A stretch of 64,000 nt of DNA from Haberlea rhodopensis (Eukaryota > Streptophyta > Magnoliopsida > Lamiales > Gesneriaceae), in contig CAJQUN010000008.1 in the NCBI GenBank assembly GCA_907163345.1, forward strand, positions 11,447,691-11,511,690, written 5' to 3'. The notes under the pieces are model-generated. The model ran no database searches and was not told the origin of the DNA. It saw only the letters and a program-made list of their open reading frames with translations. How positions within the stretch are numbered: position 1 is the stretch's first letter; every line of letters starts with the position of its first letter. Below are positions 44,811 to 56,900 of the stretch, piece after piece. Made by a program: the position numbers and the translations under genes.

Positions 44811-46334
44811 AATACAACAACAACAACAACAATTAAGCCTTTAATCACAATAAATTGGGATATGCTACATGAACAATATAGAGATTTAAGTCGTGTCAGA
44901 CACGTTCATCAGTATTCTCCAAACGCTTCTATCGGTCAGAATATTCTCATTAATCCCCTAGAACTCCAAATTTTGGCGTATAACTTCGAGCTATGTCTTC
45001 TTTGGTCGTTTTCTAGCTTTCGTGAAATGGCAAAAATCCATGGAACTCCACTCGATGCACAGGTGCATTTCTGGGCATACGTCGTACGTGATCAAACCAA
45101 CGTAAACGACTTTCTTGCATCTTCTCTTCTATACAAGCTATACCTACTTCAGCTCGAATATCTTCGTTCCTTATTTTTTCTCTTCTAGTTTTACCGCACA
45201 TCCAACGAAGCATACGCATCTCCAACACACTCATTCGTTGGATGTGATTTCTCTTGAGTGCTCATCATTCCGTTATATACAACATTGCAGGTCTAATGGC
45301 GGTTCTATAAAACTTTCCCTTCAATTTCAGTGGGATTTTACGATCGAACTCCGGTGGCATTTCTCCATTTCAATCAACTCTTCTTAATCATGTGGTTAAC
45401 GTCACTGTCAATATATCCATCCTTTTGGATAACAGAACCTAGGTATCGAAACTTGGTGCTTATCGATACCTCTTGACCATCGAATGCTACAACATCGGGA
45501 TCCCGAAAGATGCGACCACTAAATTTGCACTCCATATATTTTGTTTTAGACCTACTTAATCTAAAATCCTTTGATTCCAAGGTCTCCTCCATAACTCCAA
45601 TTTGGCATTTACCCCTGCATTGGTCTCATCGATTAACAAAACATCGTCAGCGAAAAGCATGGTCCATGGTAATTCAGTTTGTATTACTTTTTGTTATCTC
45701 ATCCATCACTAGGGCAAACAGTAAAAGACTCAACGCAGACCCTTGATGCAATCCAATAGTGATCAAGAACTCACTTGTCACCCCACAACACGTTTTCACA
45801 TTGGATGATACTCCATCGTACATGTCCTTGATTATATTGACATACTTAATGTGAACTATTTTCTTCATCAAAGTCCACCATAATATCTCCCTTTAGACTT
45901 TATCGTAGGCCTTCTCCAAGTCTATTAAGACGATATGCAAAAAATTACTCCTCTCACGACAGTGCTCGACAAGTTGACGAAGTAAATGGATAGCTTCCGT
46001 AGTTGACTGTCCTGGCATGAACCAGAATTGGTTCTCCGAGATCTTAATCTCCCTCATTAACCGTCATTCAATTATTCCCTCCAAAAGGTTCATTGTGTGA
46101 CAAATGAGTTTTATACCATGATAGTTGCTGCAACTCTGAATGTCACATTTGTTCTTATAGATAGGGATGCGGGTATTCTTTCTCCATTCATTTGAAATTT
46201 TGTTACTCATCCAAATCTTGTTAAATAGATATGTTAACCATTTTATCCCCATCAGATCTAAACATCTACATACTTTAATAGGGATTCCATAAGAACCAAC
46301 TGCTATTCGTGCTTTCATTTTGTTCAAGGCTTTT
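44811..46334 (-). pseudogene. RTE-like LINE, 3' part (reverse transcriptase)
   Basis: On the minus strand it ends in a TTG-repeat tail, TTGTTGTTGTTGTTGTATTG (44811-44832). This is a known end of plant RTE-type LINEs. RT pieces in order are: KIWMSNKISNEWRKNTRIPI (46064-46327); GLHQGSALSLLLFALVMDEI (45674-45871); the catalytic FADD with LLIDE at about 45623-45668; KFRYLGSVIQKDGYIDSDV (45374-45592); and a C-terminal RRMLRWMCG-like part with RLRWFDHVRRM (45013-45234). Frameshifts separate them. Element H inserted at 46334, and the LINE resumes at 56218. Confidence 0.88.
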
Positions 46335-46439
46335 TGTTAGAAGCCAATTTATTTACATACATATATATAAAAGAAAAAAAATGAATAAATAAACGGAAAA
46401 TTAATAATAAAATATAATAAAATTATATAATAATTAAAG

Positions 46440-47160
46440 AATTGAGAATGGGCATAATTCCTCCTCTCTCCCTGATTCATTTCCCATTCTTCCCCAACCG
46501 CGGTCATTCGTTTCCCTTTCCCTCTCCCTCCTTCCGTTTTCCTTCCCCCATCAATAGCCGTTTCTTCTCCCGTTTCTCTCCCACATTTAAGCGATCATCG
46601 ATGCCTCAACCCACGCCATAACACTCCGTTCAATCGCCGAAATTCTTGCATAAATCCCTAACTTTTGCATCGAATCAGCGATGGAAGCCGAGCCCATATC
46701 GCCCCACCTCCTATTTAGGGACGTAACAGTCTTGAACCGATTGAAAAAACATCGGTACCCCTCAAAATAAACTGTCAAACCTTCACCCTTACCAAGCCTC
46801 ATCACCAGAACAGGAATCGACGACCAGGGGGAAACTCGGGATGTGGCAGAATCTCAAAAGATGGGTATTTTTCCACTTCCTTTCTATTGCCATATGATTT
46901 ATTTATGCATATCAGTTAGTGTGGCTTATAATTGGTCCCGTGTATATTGATATCTTTAAATTACAGAATGATCATGTTTACAAATTGAATCTTGCTATAA
47001 TTTTGAAGAGAGTTGGATCTAGAATGGTCTATGATGAAAGACAACTAAAGCACTTTGTTATAGACAATCTAAATATGTATGTTACAGCTTAATAATGTTG
47101 AAAAAGCATGGTGGAACCTAGCCCTCATGATTTGAAAGTTTTATGTGATGAACTCTAAGG
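46440..47160 (+). other. Gene-like stretch inside element H LTR
   Basis: A CT-rich leader (46460-46570) is followed by ATGGAAGCCGAGCCC at 46681, then a GGTATTTTTCC donor-like site near 46862 and an AATTACAG acceptor-like site near 46968. A short coding-like piece, KLNLAIILKRVGSRMVYDER, follows, and it is kept in the 3' LTR copy (54421-54577). The arrangement resembles a captured promoter and first exons of a host gene, but I do not recognise the gene and it may be chance. Confidence 0.3.
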
Positions 47161-47741
47161 CAAAAATGAGCCAGCAAAAACTTTGTGGTTTTTGATCTTA
47201 TATTGATTTTTTTCAAGGACTTAATGAGTTCATTTATTCAAAAATAAATAAATAAATAAAATTATATTATCTAAAAATTTCAGATTCTAGCTGTGGGAAT
47301 CGGGATTGGGATTTGGTAAATAAATACGAATGTCAGATTGAAAATTTCCAGATTTGCTTGAAGTCTCAGGTAACCGCCACAATAGTCTATCCCTTTTGAA
47401 AGAAAAGAATTGATTAAGTGTCTTTCGTTGCTTTAAAATTAACTAGGAGTGATTCATGATCAAATAATTATTAATTAATCTCATATATGGCATTTCTAGA
47501 AATCCGCTAATAGTTAATCAAGTTAAATTAGATATTGTCCTTAACAATGTATGCTTAATACTATCGAAATATGTGATAGGAAATCCTTGTTACCTTGGAG
47601 ATTGTTGGTAAAGTTTGTAGCTTGAACAATTTTAGGAAGCTTTGAGGTATGTAAAGGGAGTTGTATTTTTCGTAAATTATTTTAAGTATTTTATGTTATT
47701 TATTTTTGAAATGTTTTGGGATAGTAAGCATGCAAGATTAT

Positions 47742-49527
47742 TGTAATGCCTCGATATGAATCATACATGTTTGATATGATTATTGCGTAATTATGACATA
47801 ATTACGTTATGACGTGGACTCGAGTTCGAGTTGAACCGACTATGAGAAATGATACAATGTGTGGAGAGATGGCAAATGGACATGATTATGAGGTTAAATA
47901 CAACCAAGTGGGTAGAATTATATGAAATTGTAGTAACCATGTTTGAGTTAAAGTTTATACCCTTGTTATGTTAGGTTGTATGTGACTTGGTGGGAGTACA
48001 CAAGGGAAGATCATGAGTTGACAATGCATTTGAATTTGAGAGTAATGTTACATGCATTTGGTTTGAGTTTTGGGAGGTGCTATTAAACTCAAATCAGATT
48101 GTTAAACAACACATAATCCACCTTACTTTACCTACAAATCTATACAAAGTGTTCATCTAGTTCTCTTACTTGTTCTTGCTTCTTTTCTTGGATTTCAACT
48201 TGGAAATCAAGATATAAAGTTGTGTGAAGTGAATTCATAATTTCTTGGAAAGATTTTCTTAGCATGTGATGTGTGTTTAGTAGTTAAACATATGAGCATG
48301 ATAGAAGGGATGTTTGATATCTATTGTGCTGGTATAGTTGAAGTAGCAAGAATTAATCATGAGTTATGTCGAAAAGAAGTACATGTGATGTATTGGTAGC
48401 ACTTTGATCAAGTTTTGGTGGTGTAATTTCAAGTAGAGAAGTAAAACCATGAAGATAAGTTCAAAATCGCCATGTTCTGAAAATTTCAGACATCGGCGAT
48501 CGATCACAAGCCTTCGGCGATCGATCGCCGAAGCAGGGTAAAAGATAAGGCGGTTTATCACTTTGGCGATCGATCGCGTGATAGTGACCGATTGATCGCG
48601 GACAAGGCGATCGATCGCATGAAACATGGCGATCGATCGCGATGGGCAGAAATTTTTGGCGATCGATTAGTGGAACGGGCGATCGTCGCGAGGACCAATT
48701 ATTTGATAAATGTTATATTATTGTGGCATTTGATGGTGAAGCTTCTTTTGACATTGTAAATTGTTGGTTTTCATGTAGCATCATCACAGGGGATATGACA
48801 GAGAGGCGATTAAATTTTGATGCCTGATTATATATTTTGTATCGCACGACAGGTACGTGTTGACGTACGAGTATTGATTTAATGATTAATGTGATGTTGC
48901 TTACATGTGTTGAGATTGAGTATATGATTATTGTAATCATATTTTGGTGCATTCATGTTGTTGAGGCATATAGTTGATGCCATGAGAGGTATGCTACGGT
49001 TGAGCATACGATTTGGTTGTTATAACGTGTGATGACAGAAATATGATATGTGTTGCTAATATGGGACGTGAAGGCTGAGCCACTGACATATTTAGCTGAG
49101 AGGCAGATCATATAAGTCACGTTATAACAGGACGATGAATGAGACATGTCATGACATATTTACATATGGTGTATGATACAGAAACAATCACAGTTGAGAT
49201 GTTTATTTATCGTATTGTGTATTCTTATTGATATGGACATGCGATGAGTGTATATCAATACTCATGTTGTGTAGTTGTTTATGTAGGGACTAATAGACGG
49301 GGAAGGTCAGGATTGTGAGTTGACTTCTGCTGCGAGAGGAACCACTGATTAGGAAATGAACATGTTAAGACTGCTCATATGTAATTGATGTATATTATGT
49401 CACGGTTTGGAAAATGTTGTTATAATTGACATAGTATAACTCTAAATCAGTTGCAATATTATTTAATCCTACCTTATAATGTGCAAAAGATTTGTTACAT
49501 AAAGGATTAAGTAGCGAGGAGCCCACA
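47742..49527 (+). repeat. Solo LTR 2, Y-type chromovirus family
   Basis: 1786 bp from TGTAATGCCTCGATATG to CGAGGAGCCCACA, with perfect ATTAT duplications (47737-47741 and 49528-49532). The homologous 3' LTR of H at about 55185-55215 shows the uninterrupted site, with a single ATTAT. Confidence 0.95.
48496..48690 (+). repeat. GGCGATCGATCGC palindrome cluster in solo LTR 2
   Basis: About eight copies, mostly GGCGATCGATCGCG or GGCGATCGATCGCC. The bases flanking the core differ from those in solo LTR 1 (GGCG...CGCG instead of CCG...CGCTA). Confidence 0.9.
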
Positions 49528-50562
49528 ATTATTTTGAAAAAAAATGATTTTTGATAGAAATGTGATTTTGCTGAAAAATGGAATTTTGAATAGCATTTTA
49601 TTGTGTGTGAAAAACTATTTTGAGATGTCATGCTTGTCTTGATTCAGTGAATATGATTTAAGGTTGTAAACTGAAGATGTTCTTGTTTTGTTTGTTTCTC
49701 TTGCAACGAGGGTAAAAACACGCATACTTTCGGCTCGTTGGCGACGAGAACAAATAAACGCATTTTATTTGCCCGAAGGCGGAGGGGGTATAATATCTGC
49801 CGATACCCTTCCAGCGGGTATAGCCTGGAATGAAATCATCATGTCACCTCCTTATTTAAGTATGCAATTGTTTCATTACAGCATGATTATCGTATGGTTA
49901 TTATGCAATTGTTATAAGATTCTGTTCGTTATTTGTTGGTTATTTGTGCAGTTATTTCTGTTATAATTCTGCTTTGTGAAAGTTAGCTATGTTAACTGCT
50001 CAGATTAACCTATATATAATAAAGTTGTTTTGATATGAAAATGTATTATTTTTCGTCACATTATGGAAAATAATGATTTTACTGCTTTTGCCAAATGTTT
50101 TATTGTGCTTACTATAAATGTTGCGACTCACTTTTACCTGTACTGTGACATATTACAGATAGTGTCGATGACATAGATGAGACGGACGTGGAGCGTGTTT
50201 AGAAGGATGATAAAGTTTAGTAATTTTGAGAAATTTAAGTTTACCTATCGAGGACATAAATTTAGTTTTATTATGTTTTAGCTTGACTTTGAAGATTGTG
50301 GTTTATTATTGTTTTTGGGTGGTTATTGTTGTTGAATGGAGTGTTTTGGTTTATCACATGATGCAATTATTTAGGGGAGACTCTACCCGTTTTTTAGAAG
50401 TCAAAGTAAAATGTATTAAGTCAACACATTTTAGTTCGTTCGAAATTGGAACGTTTCCACTAAACAGAATTTCGAATTGATAACTAATTTTTGAATTTAG
50501 TGAAGCCTTGTGTTCAAGTAATTGAACACGGCGGGCGACCCATTGGGGCGGGCCGTCACAGT

Positions 50563-50575
50563 TGGTATCAGAGCG
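50563..50575 (+). other. Element H primer-binding site
   Basis: TGGTATCAGAGCG two bases after the LTR end; initiator Met-tRNA type. Confidence 0.9.
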
Positions 50576-50741
50576 ATATGTTTGAAGTGTTGGGAGAAGT
50601 TATGGATTTGGAGTAGTTGAGGTAAGTTTGAAACGAGTGACTGTAGGATTTTCTGTGTATGTGTGCTTAACTAACATGCCTACTTGCTCTTATTTGCTCC
50701 AAACATTTTATTATTTAAATTCATGTTATTTATGTTACTAT

Positions 50742-50805
<64 letters not shown>

Positions 50806-53400
50806 TTAAGTTAAGAGTTAATATCTTTAGGTTTGGATCTTATTTAATTCTTTAACTTTTGAGTAGTTCGGTTTTGAATGACCAGTAACGTAATAAAAAC
50901 GTAATTTTATTGATATTTACTATTATATTGTAGAAACATTTAGCCTAATATGCGACTTCTTATGAAATATTCATCTTTTGAAGTTTTTCTTAGTCTCGTA
51001 ATGTTTATAAGGTATAAACAAAAATAATTTCTTATAGCATCAAAGTAATCATTTAAGGCAAGAAAATATTCCAACCTCCAATGTTTACATCCTCGTGATT
51101 TATGGAAAATTCCGCTATTCGAAAATATTTTTACATTATTATGATGTAGGACTTCAACCTTCTCAAGTGTTGATTTTAAATTCAAGGCATTAAAAATCTC
51201 CTCAATTCTATCATGTTTCTCATGTACTAATAAATCGTAGCGAATTCGATACACCTTAAAACAATCTTTTTTTCTATTTGATATGTAGAATTTCAATCTT
51301 TTAAGTGTTTATTTTAAGTTTGTAGCATTGAGAATCATTTCTACTACTTTAGTCTTGGTTCGTTGAGATATCATGTATTATAAGAAGATATTTACATTAT
51401 TCGGACATAAAATTTTACATTTTCCTTTAGTCTTGAAATTAGTTATGGTAGATATATTTATGCTTCTAAGTTTACTTTTTCATGGTTAATAGAAATTTGT
51501 TTCTAGGTAAGATATTCTTAACATTGTTGGGATATACAATACCAACCCTATATGATTTAATTTTTCAAGTTTGTGAACTTTGGAATTAATTCTACCCTAT
51601 TAAGTTTCCCCTCTAATTTAGGTTTATAGAAACTCTTAAATACATTGTAAGATATATGATATATTTCTTGAGCATTGAATTAACTAAACATTCTCATAAG
51701 TTAGTAATGTACGTCAATGTGTCTTAGAATATTTTGCCTTGCAAGAATTCTTTTATATTTGGGTTGTAGAAATTGTTTTTACAAAAGGAATGTTTCAGGA
51801 TGTTAAGAAAACTTAAGACTAGAGGACAATTGGGATATTTTTGGGACTCCAATACACCTTCATATTTTGGGACTAAGGTTCTAATAATATGTCATATTGG
51901 AATTGAATCTAACATACAGTTTTACTCCTTCAAATCTCATGTTGATACATATTTTATAAATTGTTACTTGGAAAGTAGAAAAAAATGATGAGTTGGGTTA
52001 TTGCCTAATAAGATTTATAAACTCGAGAAATATATCAGGAAAACGTGAATCTAGTTTGAGAAACAGTCAGGTTTCAACAACTATAGTAAGCAATGATTTT
52101 ATCTTGAACAAGAATTTGGCCATTATAATGAAATCTTGAATGTATGAACATTAACATATCTACTCGATAGAAGAATGTTAGTTTTAAAATTTAGTTTGAT
52201 AATTGATTTTAAGTTTCAAATATTGCTCACACCTTTGGATATGTATTTGATTGAAAGAAAATCTAGGCTATGCTGACTACTAAATATGTTAGGCTATGCT
52301 ACAATAATATGGATTATTGTATTGAGATTTATAGCAAATCATAAACATAGTGAATGCCGTATTTGTAATGCCAATTAACATATTTTATGTAAAGTATGGG
52401 ATATAAATAGTGAAGTAAATATTTGATAAGATTATTCCACTTTAGGTTTCATCTTAAGCACGAGAATAGTTTGAATGTGAAGAGAGTTATATACGTCAAG
52501 TTTCATATTATTTATGAATTTTAAGTAAATAAGCTTGGATATGCAATATTGAGAATATCTTTAGTCCTATAAGAAAATGTAGCTTAATAACTCGAGTGAA
52601 CAAATAAGTATATGGTGTGTGTCGATTAATACTTTATGAGTTTAAGCGGATTCTGCATAATTATTTAAGCAGATTCTACATAATTATGAAATGTGAGTTC
52701 TACTAAAGATGATAAATCCAATTCTTTGAAAGTATGCTAATTAGAGAAGATTTAATTATCATATAAACTAAGATGATGTTATTTGAAATATACATTAGTA
52801 ATCTCGTACAAGTATAACATTAATTATGGTTTGACTATTTTAGATGAATTTATCCAAAAATAATAATTTTTTCTTAAGAATATTTAACATTGGGTTCCAT
52901 AATAAGCAAAAGAATGATACGTGCAATAGGACTATAGTATTATAAATTTTGGTAAATAAGTTTGAAAACATGATTAAGGATTTCACAATCGGTTATGATT
53001 ATTAAACTCTATAGGCTAAATTCACGAATAAGTAACGGCATTAAACTTGATATTTTGGGATATACTGTAACTTAAGTGAACTTTCTTGATAAGGATGATA
53101 TGTGGAATCCTAGTGAAAATAATGAATACTACTTCTTATTTTGAGACTACTCTTATCAAAAAGAAGTTGACTCAACTTAAGACGAAAATTTTCGTTTAGA
53201 ATTAGGGTATGATAAAATATTTTGGAAGAATTAACAGTTTAACTTGGAACATTAAGTTATATAATCACCTTATGGGATTACGATGATAAAAACTGATTGA
53301 GATCATAATAGTATTGGGCTAAACTAAGATACAAAAATATCAGAACTTGAAGTTTGAATTTTTTTTGAATGTTAAATGTTATTTTGGGTTCGTAGTTGAT
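50576..53400 (+). other. Element H internal region, AT-rich and non-coding
   Basis: No gag, protease or RT can be read. A (TA)n run lies at about 50745-50803. From about 51130 diverged units with a step near 125 bp can be followed (starts near 51134, 51265, 51390 and 51515), each with a GATATRYAGAATTTCAA-like phrase and TCAAGTGTTGATTTTAA-like phrase. Confidence 0.55.
50745..50803. repeat. (TA)n microsatellite
   Basis: About 29 TA units in a row, inside element H. The open frame across it is fortuitous. Confidence 0.95.
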
Positions 53401-53424
53401 AAAGAAATATTGAAAGGATAATCA

Positions 53425-53640
53425 GAGTAGCGCAGCGAAAGCATAATGGGAAGTTAAATATGAGATTCATAGGACTATATGAAGTTTTGGAAAGAATAGG
53501 AAACATGGCATATCTGCTTGCTCTACCTCCGGAATTAGACCGAGCACATAATATACTTCACATCTCAATGCTCATGATATGTGTTGGATGAAAGTCACGT
53601 ACTTAAGTGACAAAAGGTTGAAATATCTAAGGAGTACACA
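53425..53640 (+). pseudogene. Element H integrase C-terminal remnant
   Basis: The residues MRFIGLYEVLERIGNMAYLL and PPELDRAHNILHISML are read from about 53460 to 53575. This is the conserved gypsy integrase tail that also appears at 1400-1520. The frame breaks right after. It is the only coding trace in element H and puts it in Ty3/gypsy. Confidence 0.8.
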
Positions 53641-53790
53641 TATTCAGAACACCCTATGAAGATATTAGACCATCATGAGAGAATTCTAATAACTAAGACG
53701 ATTCTGTTTGCAAAGGCTCAGTAGAGCGTTCACTCACAGCGACATGGAAGAAAGAATAAGAGTTGTAGCTAAGTACCCAAATATAAAACA

Positions 53791-56212
53791 TGATAACCCA
53801 ATTTTTTTACATACATATATATAAAAGAAAAAATTAATTAATAAACAAAAAAATTAATAATAAAATATAATAATATACATAATAATTAAAGAATTGAAAA
53901 TGGGCATAATTCCTCCTCTCTCCCCGATTCATTTCCCATTCTCCCCCAAAACGGCGATCATTCGTTTCCCTTTCCCTCTCTCTCCTTTCGTTTTCCTTCC
54001 CCCATCAATAGCCGTTCCTTCTCCCGTTTCCCTCCAACATTTAAGCGATCATCGATGCCTCAACCCATGCCATAGCACTCCGTTCAATCGCCGAAATTCT
54101 TGCATAAATCACTAAATTTCGCAGCGAATCAGCGATGGAAGCCAAGCCCATATCGCCCCACCTCCTATTTAGGGACGTAACAGTCTTGAACTGAGGGAAA
54201 AATCATCGATACCCCTCTAAATAAACGGGTCTAACCTTTGCCATTACCAAGCCTCATCACCGGAACAGGAATCGACGACCAATGGGAAAACTCGGGATGC
54301 GGTAGAATCTCGAAATATGGGTATTTTTCCACTTCCTTTCTGTTACCATATGATTTTTTTATCCAAATCAGTTAGTGTGGCTAATAATTGGTCGTGTATA
54401 CTGATATCTTTAAATTACAGAATGATCATGGTTTACAAATTGAATCTTGCTATAATTTTGAAGAGAGTTGGATCTAGGATGGTCTATGATGAAAGACAAC
54501 TAAAGCACTTTGTTAACAGACAATTTAAAGATGTATGTTACAGCTTAATAATGTTTGAAAAGCATGGTGGAACCTAGCCCTCATGATTTGAAAGTTTTAT
54601 GTGATGAACTCTAAGGCAAAAATGAGCCAGCAGAAACTTTGTGATTTTGATCTTATATTGATTTTTTTTCAAGGACTTAATGAGTTCATTTATTCAAAAA
54701 TAAATAAATAAATAAAATTATATTATCTAAAAATTTCAGATTCTAGCTGTGGGAATCGGGATTGGGATTTGGTAAATAAATACGAATGTCAGATGAAAAT
54801 TTCCAGATTTGCTTGAAGTCTCAGGTAACCGCCACAATAGTCTATCCCTTTTGAAAGAAAAGAATTGATACGTGTCTTTCGTTGCTTTAAAATTAACTAG
54901 GAGTGATTCATGAACAAATAATTATTAATTAATCTCATATATGGCATTTCTAGAAATCCGCTAATAGTTAATCAAGTTAAATTAGATATTGTCCTTAACA
55001 ATGTATGCTTAATACTATCGAAATATGTGATAAGAAATCCTTGATACCTTAGAGATTGTTGGGAAAGTTTGTAGCTTGAACAATTTAGGAAGCTTTGAGG
55101 TATGTAAAGGGAGTTGCATTTTTCGTAAATTATTTTAAGTATTTTATGTTATTTATTTTTGAAATGTTTTGGGATAGTAAACATGCAAGATTATTTTGAA
55201 AAAAAATGATTTTTGATTGAAATGTGGCTTTGCTGAAAATGGAATTTTGAATAACATTTTATTGTGTGTGAAAAACTATTTTGAGATGACATGCTTGTCT
55301 TGATTCAGTGAATATGATTTGAGGTTGTGAACTGAGGATGTTCTTTATTTTGTCTGTTTCGCTTGCGACGAGGGTAAAAACACGCATACTTTCGGCTCGT
55401 TGGCTACGAGAATAAATAAACGCATTTTGTTTTGCCCGAAGGCGGAGCGGGCATAATATATGCCGATACCCTTCCAGCGAATATACTCTGGAATGATATC
55501 ATCGTGTCGCCTCCTTATTTGAGTATGCAATTGTTTCATTACAGAATGGCTATCGTATGGCTATTATGTTATTGTTATAAGATTCTGTTCGTTATTTGTG
55601 CAGTTATTTCCGTTATAATTATGCTTTGTGAAAGTTAGCTATGTTAACTGCTCAGGTTAACCTATATGTGATAAAGTTATTTTGATATAAAAATGTATTA
55701 TTTTTCGTCATATTATGGAAAATGATGATTTTACTGCTTTTGCCAAATATTTTACTGTGCTTACTATAAATGTTGCGACTCACTTATTGTAATGTGACAT
55801 ATTACAGATAGTGTCGAGGACAAAGATGAGACGGACGAGGAGTGTGTTTAGAAGGATGATAAAGTTTAGTTATTTTGAGAACTCTAAGTTTACCTATTGA
55901 TGACATAAATTTAGTTTTATTATGTTTTAGCTTGACTTTGAAGATTGTGATTTATTATTGTTTTTTGGTGGTTATTGTTGTTGAATAGAGTGTTTTGGTT
56001 TATAACAGGATGCAATTATTTAGGGGAGATTATGCCCGTTTTTTTTAGAAGTAAAAGTAAAAATTTATTAAGTCAACACATTTTAATTCGTTCAAAATTG
56101 GAACGTTTCCGCTAAACAGAATTTTGAATTGATAACTAATTTTTGAATTGAGTGGAGCCCTGTGTTCAAATAATTGAACAGGGCGGGCGACCCGTTGGGG
56201 CTGGCCGTCACA
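53791..56212 (+). repeat. Element H 3' LTR
   Basis: 2422 bp, starting TGATAACCCAATTTTTTTAC and ending CTGGCCGTCACA. It lacks the solo LTR found in its twin and so preserves the pre-insertion sequence. Divergence from the 5' LTR looks like several percent. Confidence 0.9.
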
Positions 56213-56217
56213 CTTCT

Positions 56218-56250
56218 TTAACCTCAGATTCTCTAATTCTGCAAGTAAAC
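56218..56250 (-). pseudogene. RTE-like LINE, continuation upstream of element H
   Basis: On the minus strand this short piece reads CRIRESEVKE and joins in frame with the RT of the LINE at 46329. It ends at 56250, where an Athila-type LTR begins with its GCTACCA end, so the LINE was probably also interrupted there. Confidence 0.75.
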
Positions 56251-56900
56251 TGGTAGCACTTATCGCATAAGCCCAAATTAACCCTCTAAGTTAATAACAG
56301 AATAAAAATATAATAACGTGAGTATTGATCGATCCCACGAAGAAGGATGTATTTTATGTTAACTTATGCAAAACAAAATAAAAAGAGGTTGCGAATGTTG
56401 AATTATAACTAATGAATTTAAAAGCAAAGTAGTAAACTAATAAGAAAAACTAAAAGCGAGATGAATTAAATAATGAGAGACAATTCTTGGCTTTCGGTCG
56501 ACTTTACAATTGAAGTTTATTATCATAATCATCAATTCTCACAAAAATTCAATTTGCATATGAATATCCGTCTTGGAGACTTAATTTCTATCTCACCTTA
56601 ATCGTAGCTAGTCCGCGCGTTCTAGTCTAACCCTTATCATTCAATTAATCAAATACACGCGATTAAGAACAAAATATGATCGCTTTACGAACTAGTAAGA
56701 AAGACGAAGCTAGACAATATAATCTGTGCATCTATATTTAATCTAGTTGAATGTTTTCTCTAAGAATTTAACAATCTCATACGCGCAAAATTATTAATCT
56801 TAGTTGCTTCACAGATCAAGCACTAGATTGCATGGAAAATTACTAGGTGGTCAATCTAATAATTAAACACAACAATCTTATCAACAAAGTATAGAAAAAC
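56251..56900 (-). repeat. Athila-type LTR fragment (3' part)
   Basis: On the minus strand it ends GATAAGTGCTACCA, like the LTRs of A and B. It shares GGGATCGATCAATACTCACG-like, GACCACCTAGTAATTTTCCATGC-like and AACTAAGATTAATAATTTTG-like stretches with them. Only about 650 bp remain. It is cut at 56900 by an X-type chromovirus LTR. Confidence 0.8.

Larger units (their letters stand above)
46335..50560 (+). repeat. Element H 5' LTR, containing solo LTR 2
   Basis: It starts TGTTAGAAGCC and ends GGGCCGTCACA. Outside the insertion at 47742-49532 it aligns throughout with 53791-56212. It carries gene-like stretches (see the entry at 46440) and the motif CTTCCAGCGGGTATAGCCTG near 49808. Confidence 0.9.
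46335..56212 (+). mobile_element. Element H: gypsy (chromovirus-like) LTR element inserted in the LINE
   Basis: 9878 bp including a nested solo LTR. LTRs of about 2.43 kb (5', without insertion) and 2422 bp (3'). The flanks are CTTTT (46330-46334) and CTTCT (56213-56217), a 5-bp duplication with one change. Removing the element rejoins the RT reading frame of the LINE on the minus strand, which confirms both ends. Met-tRNA primer site present. The internal region is mostly non-coding, with only an integrase tail near its 3' end. Confidence 0.9.

Noticed and set aside
50628..50855. 75-aa open frame with Tyr-Ile repeats
   Set aside because: It reads through the (TA)n microsatellite.
46335..56212. 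Segmental duplication of a host region (46.4-50.5 kb and 53.8-56.2 kb)
   Set aside because: The duplicated units end in CA beside a Met-tRNA primer site and are bounded by a 5-bp duplication within a LINE. They are LTRs of one element.
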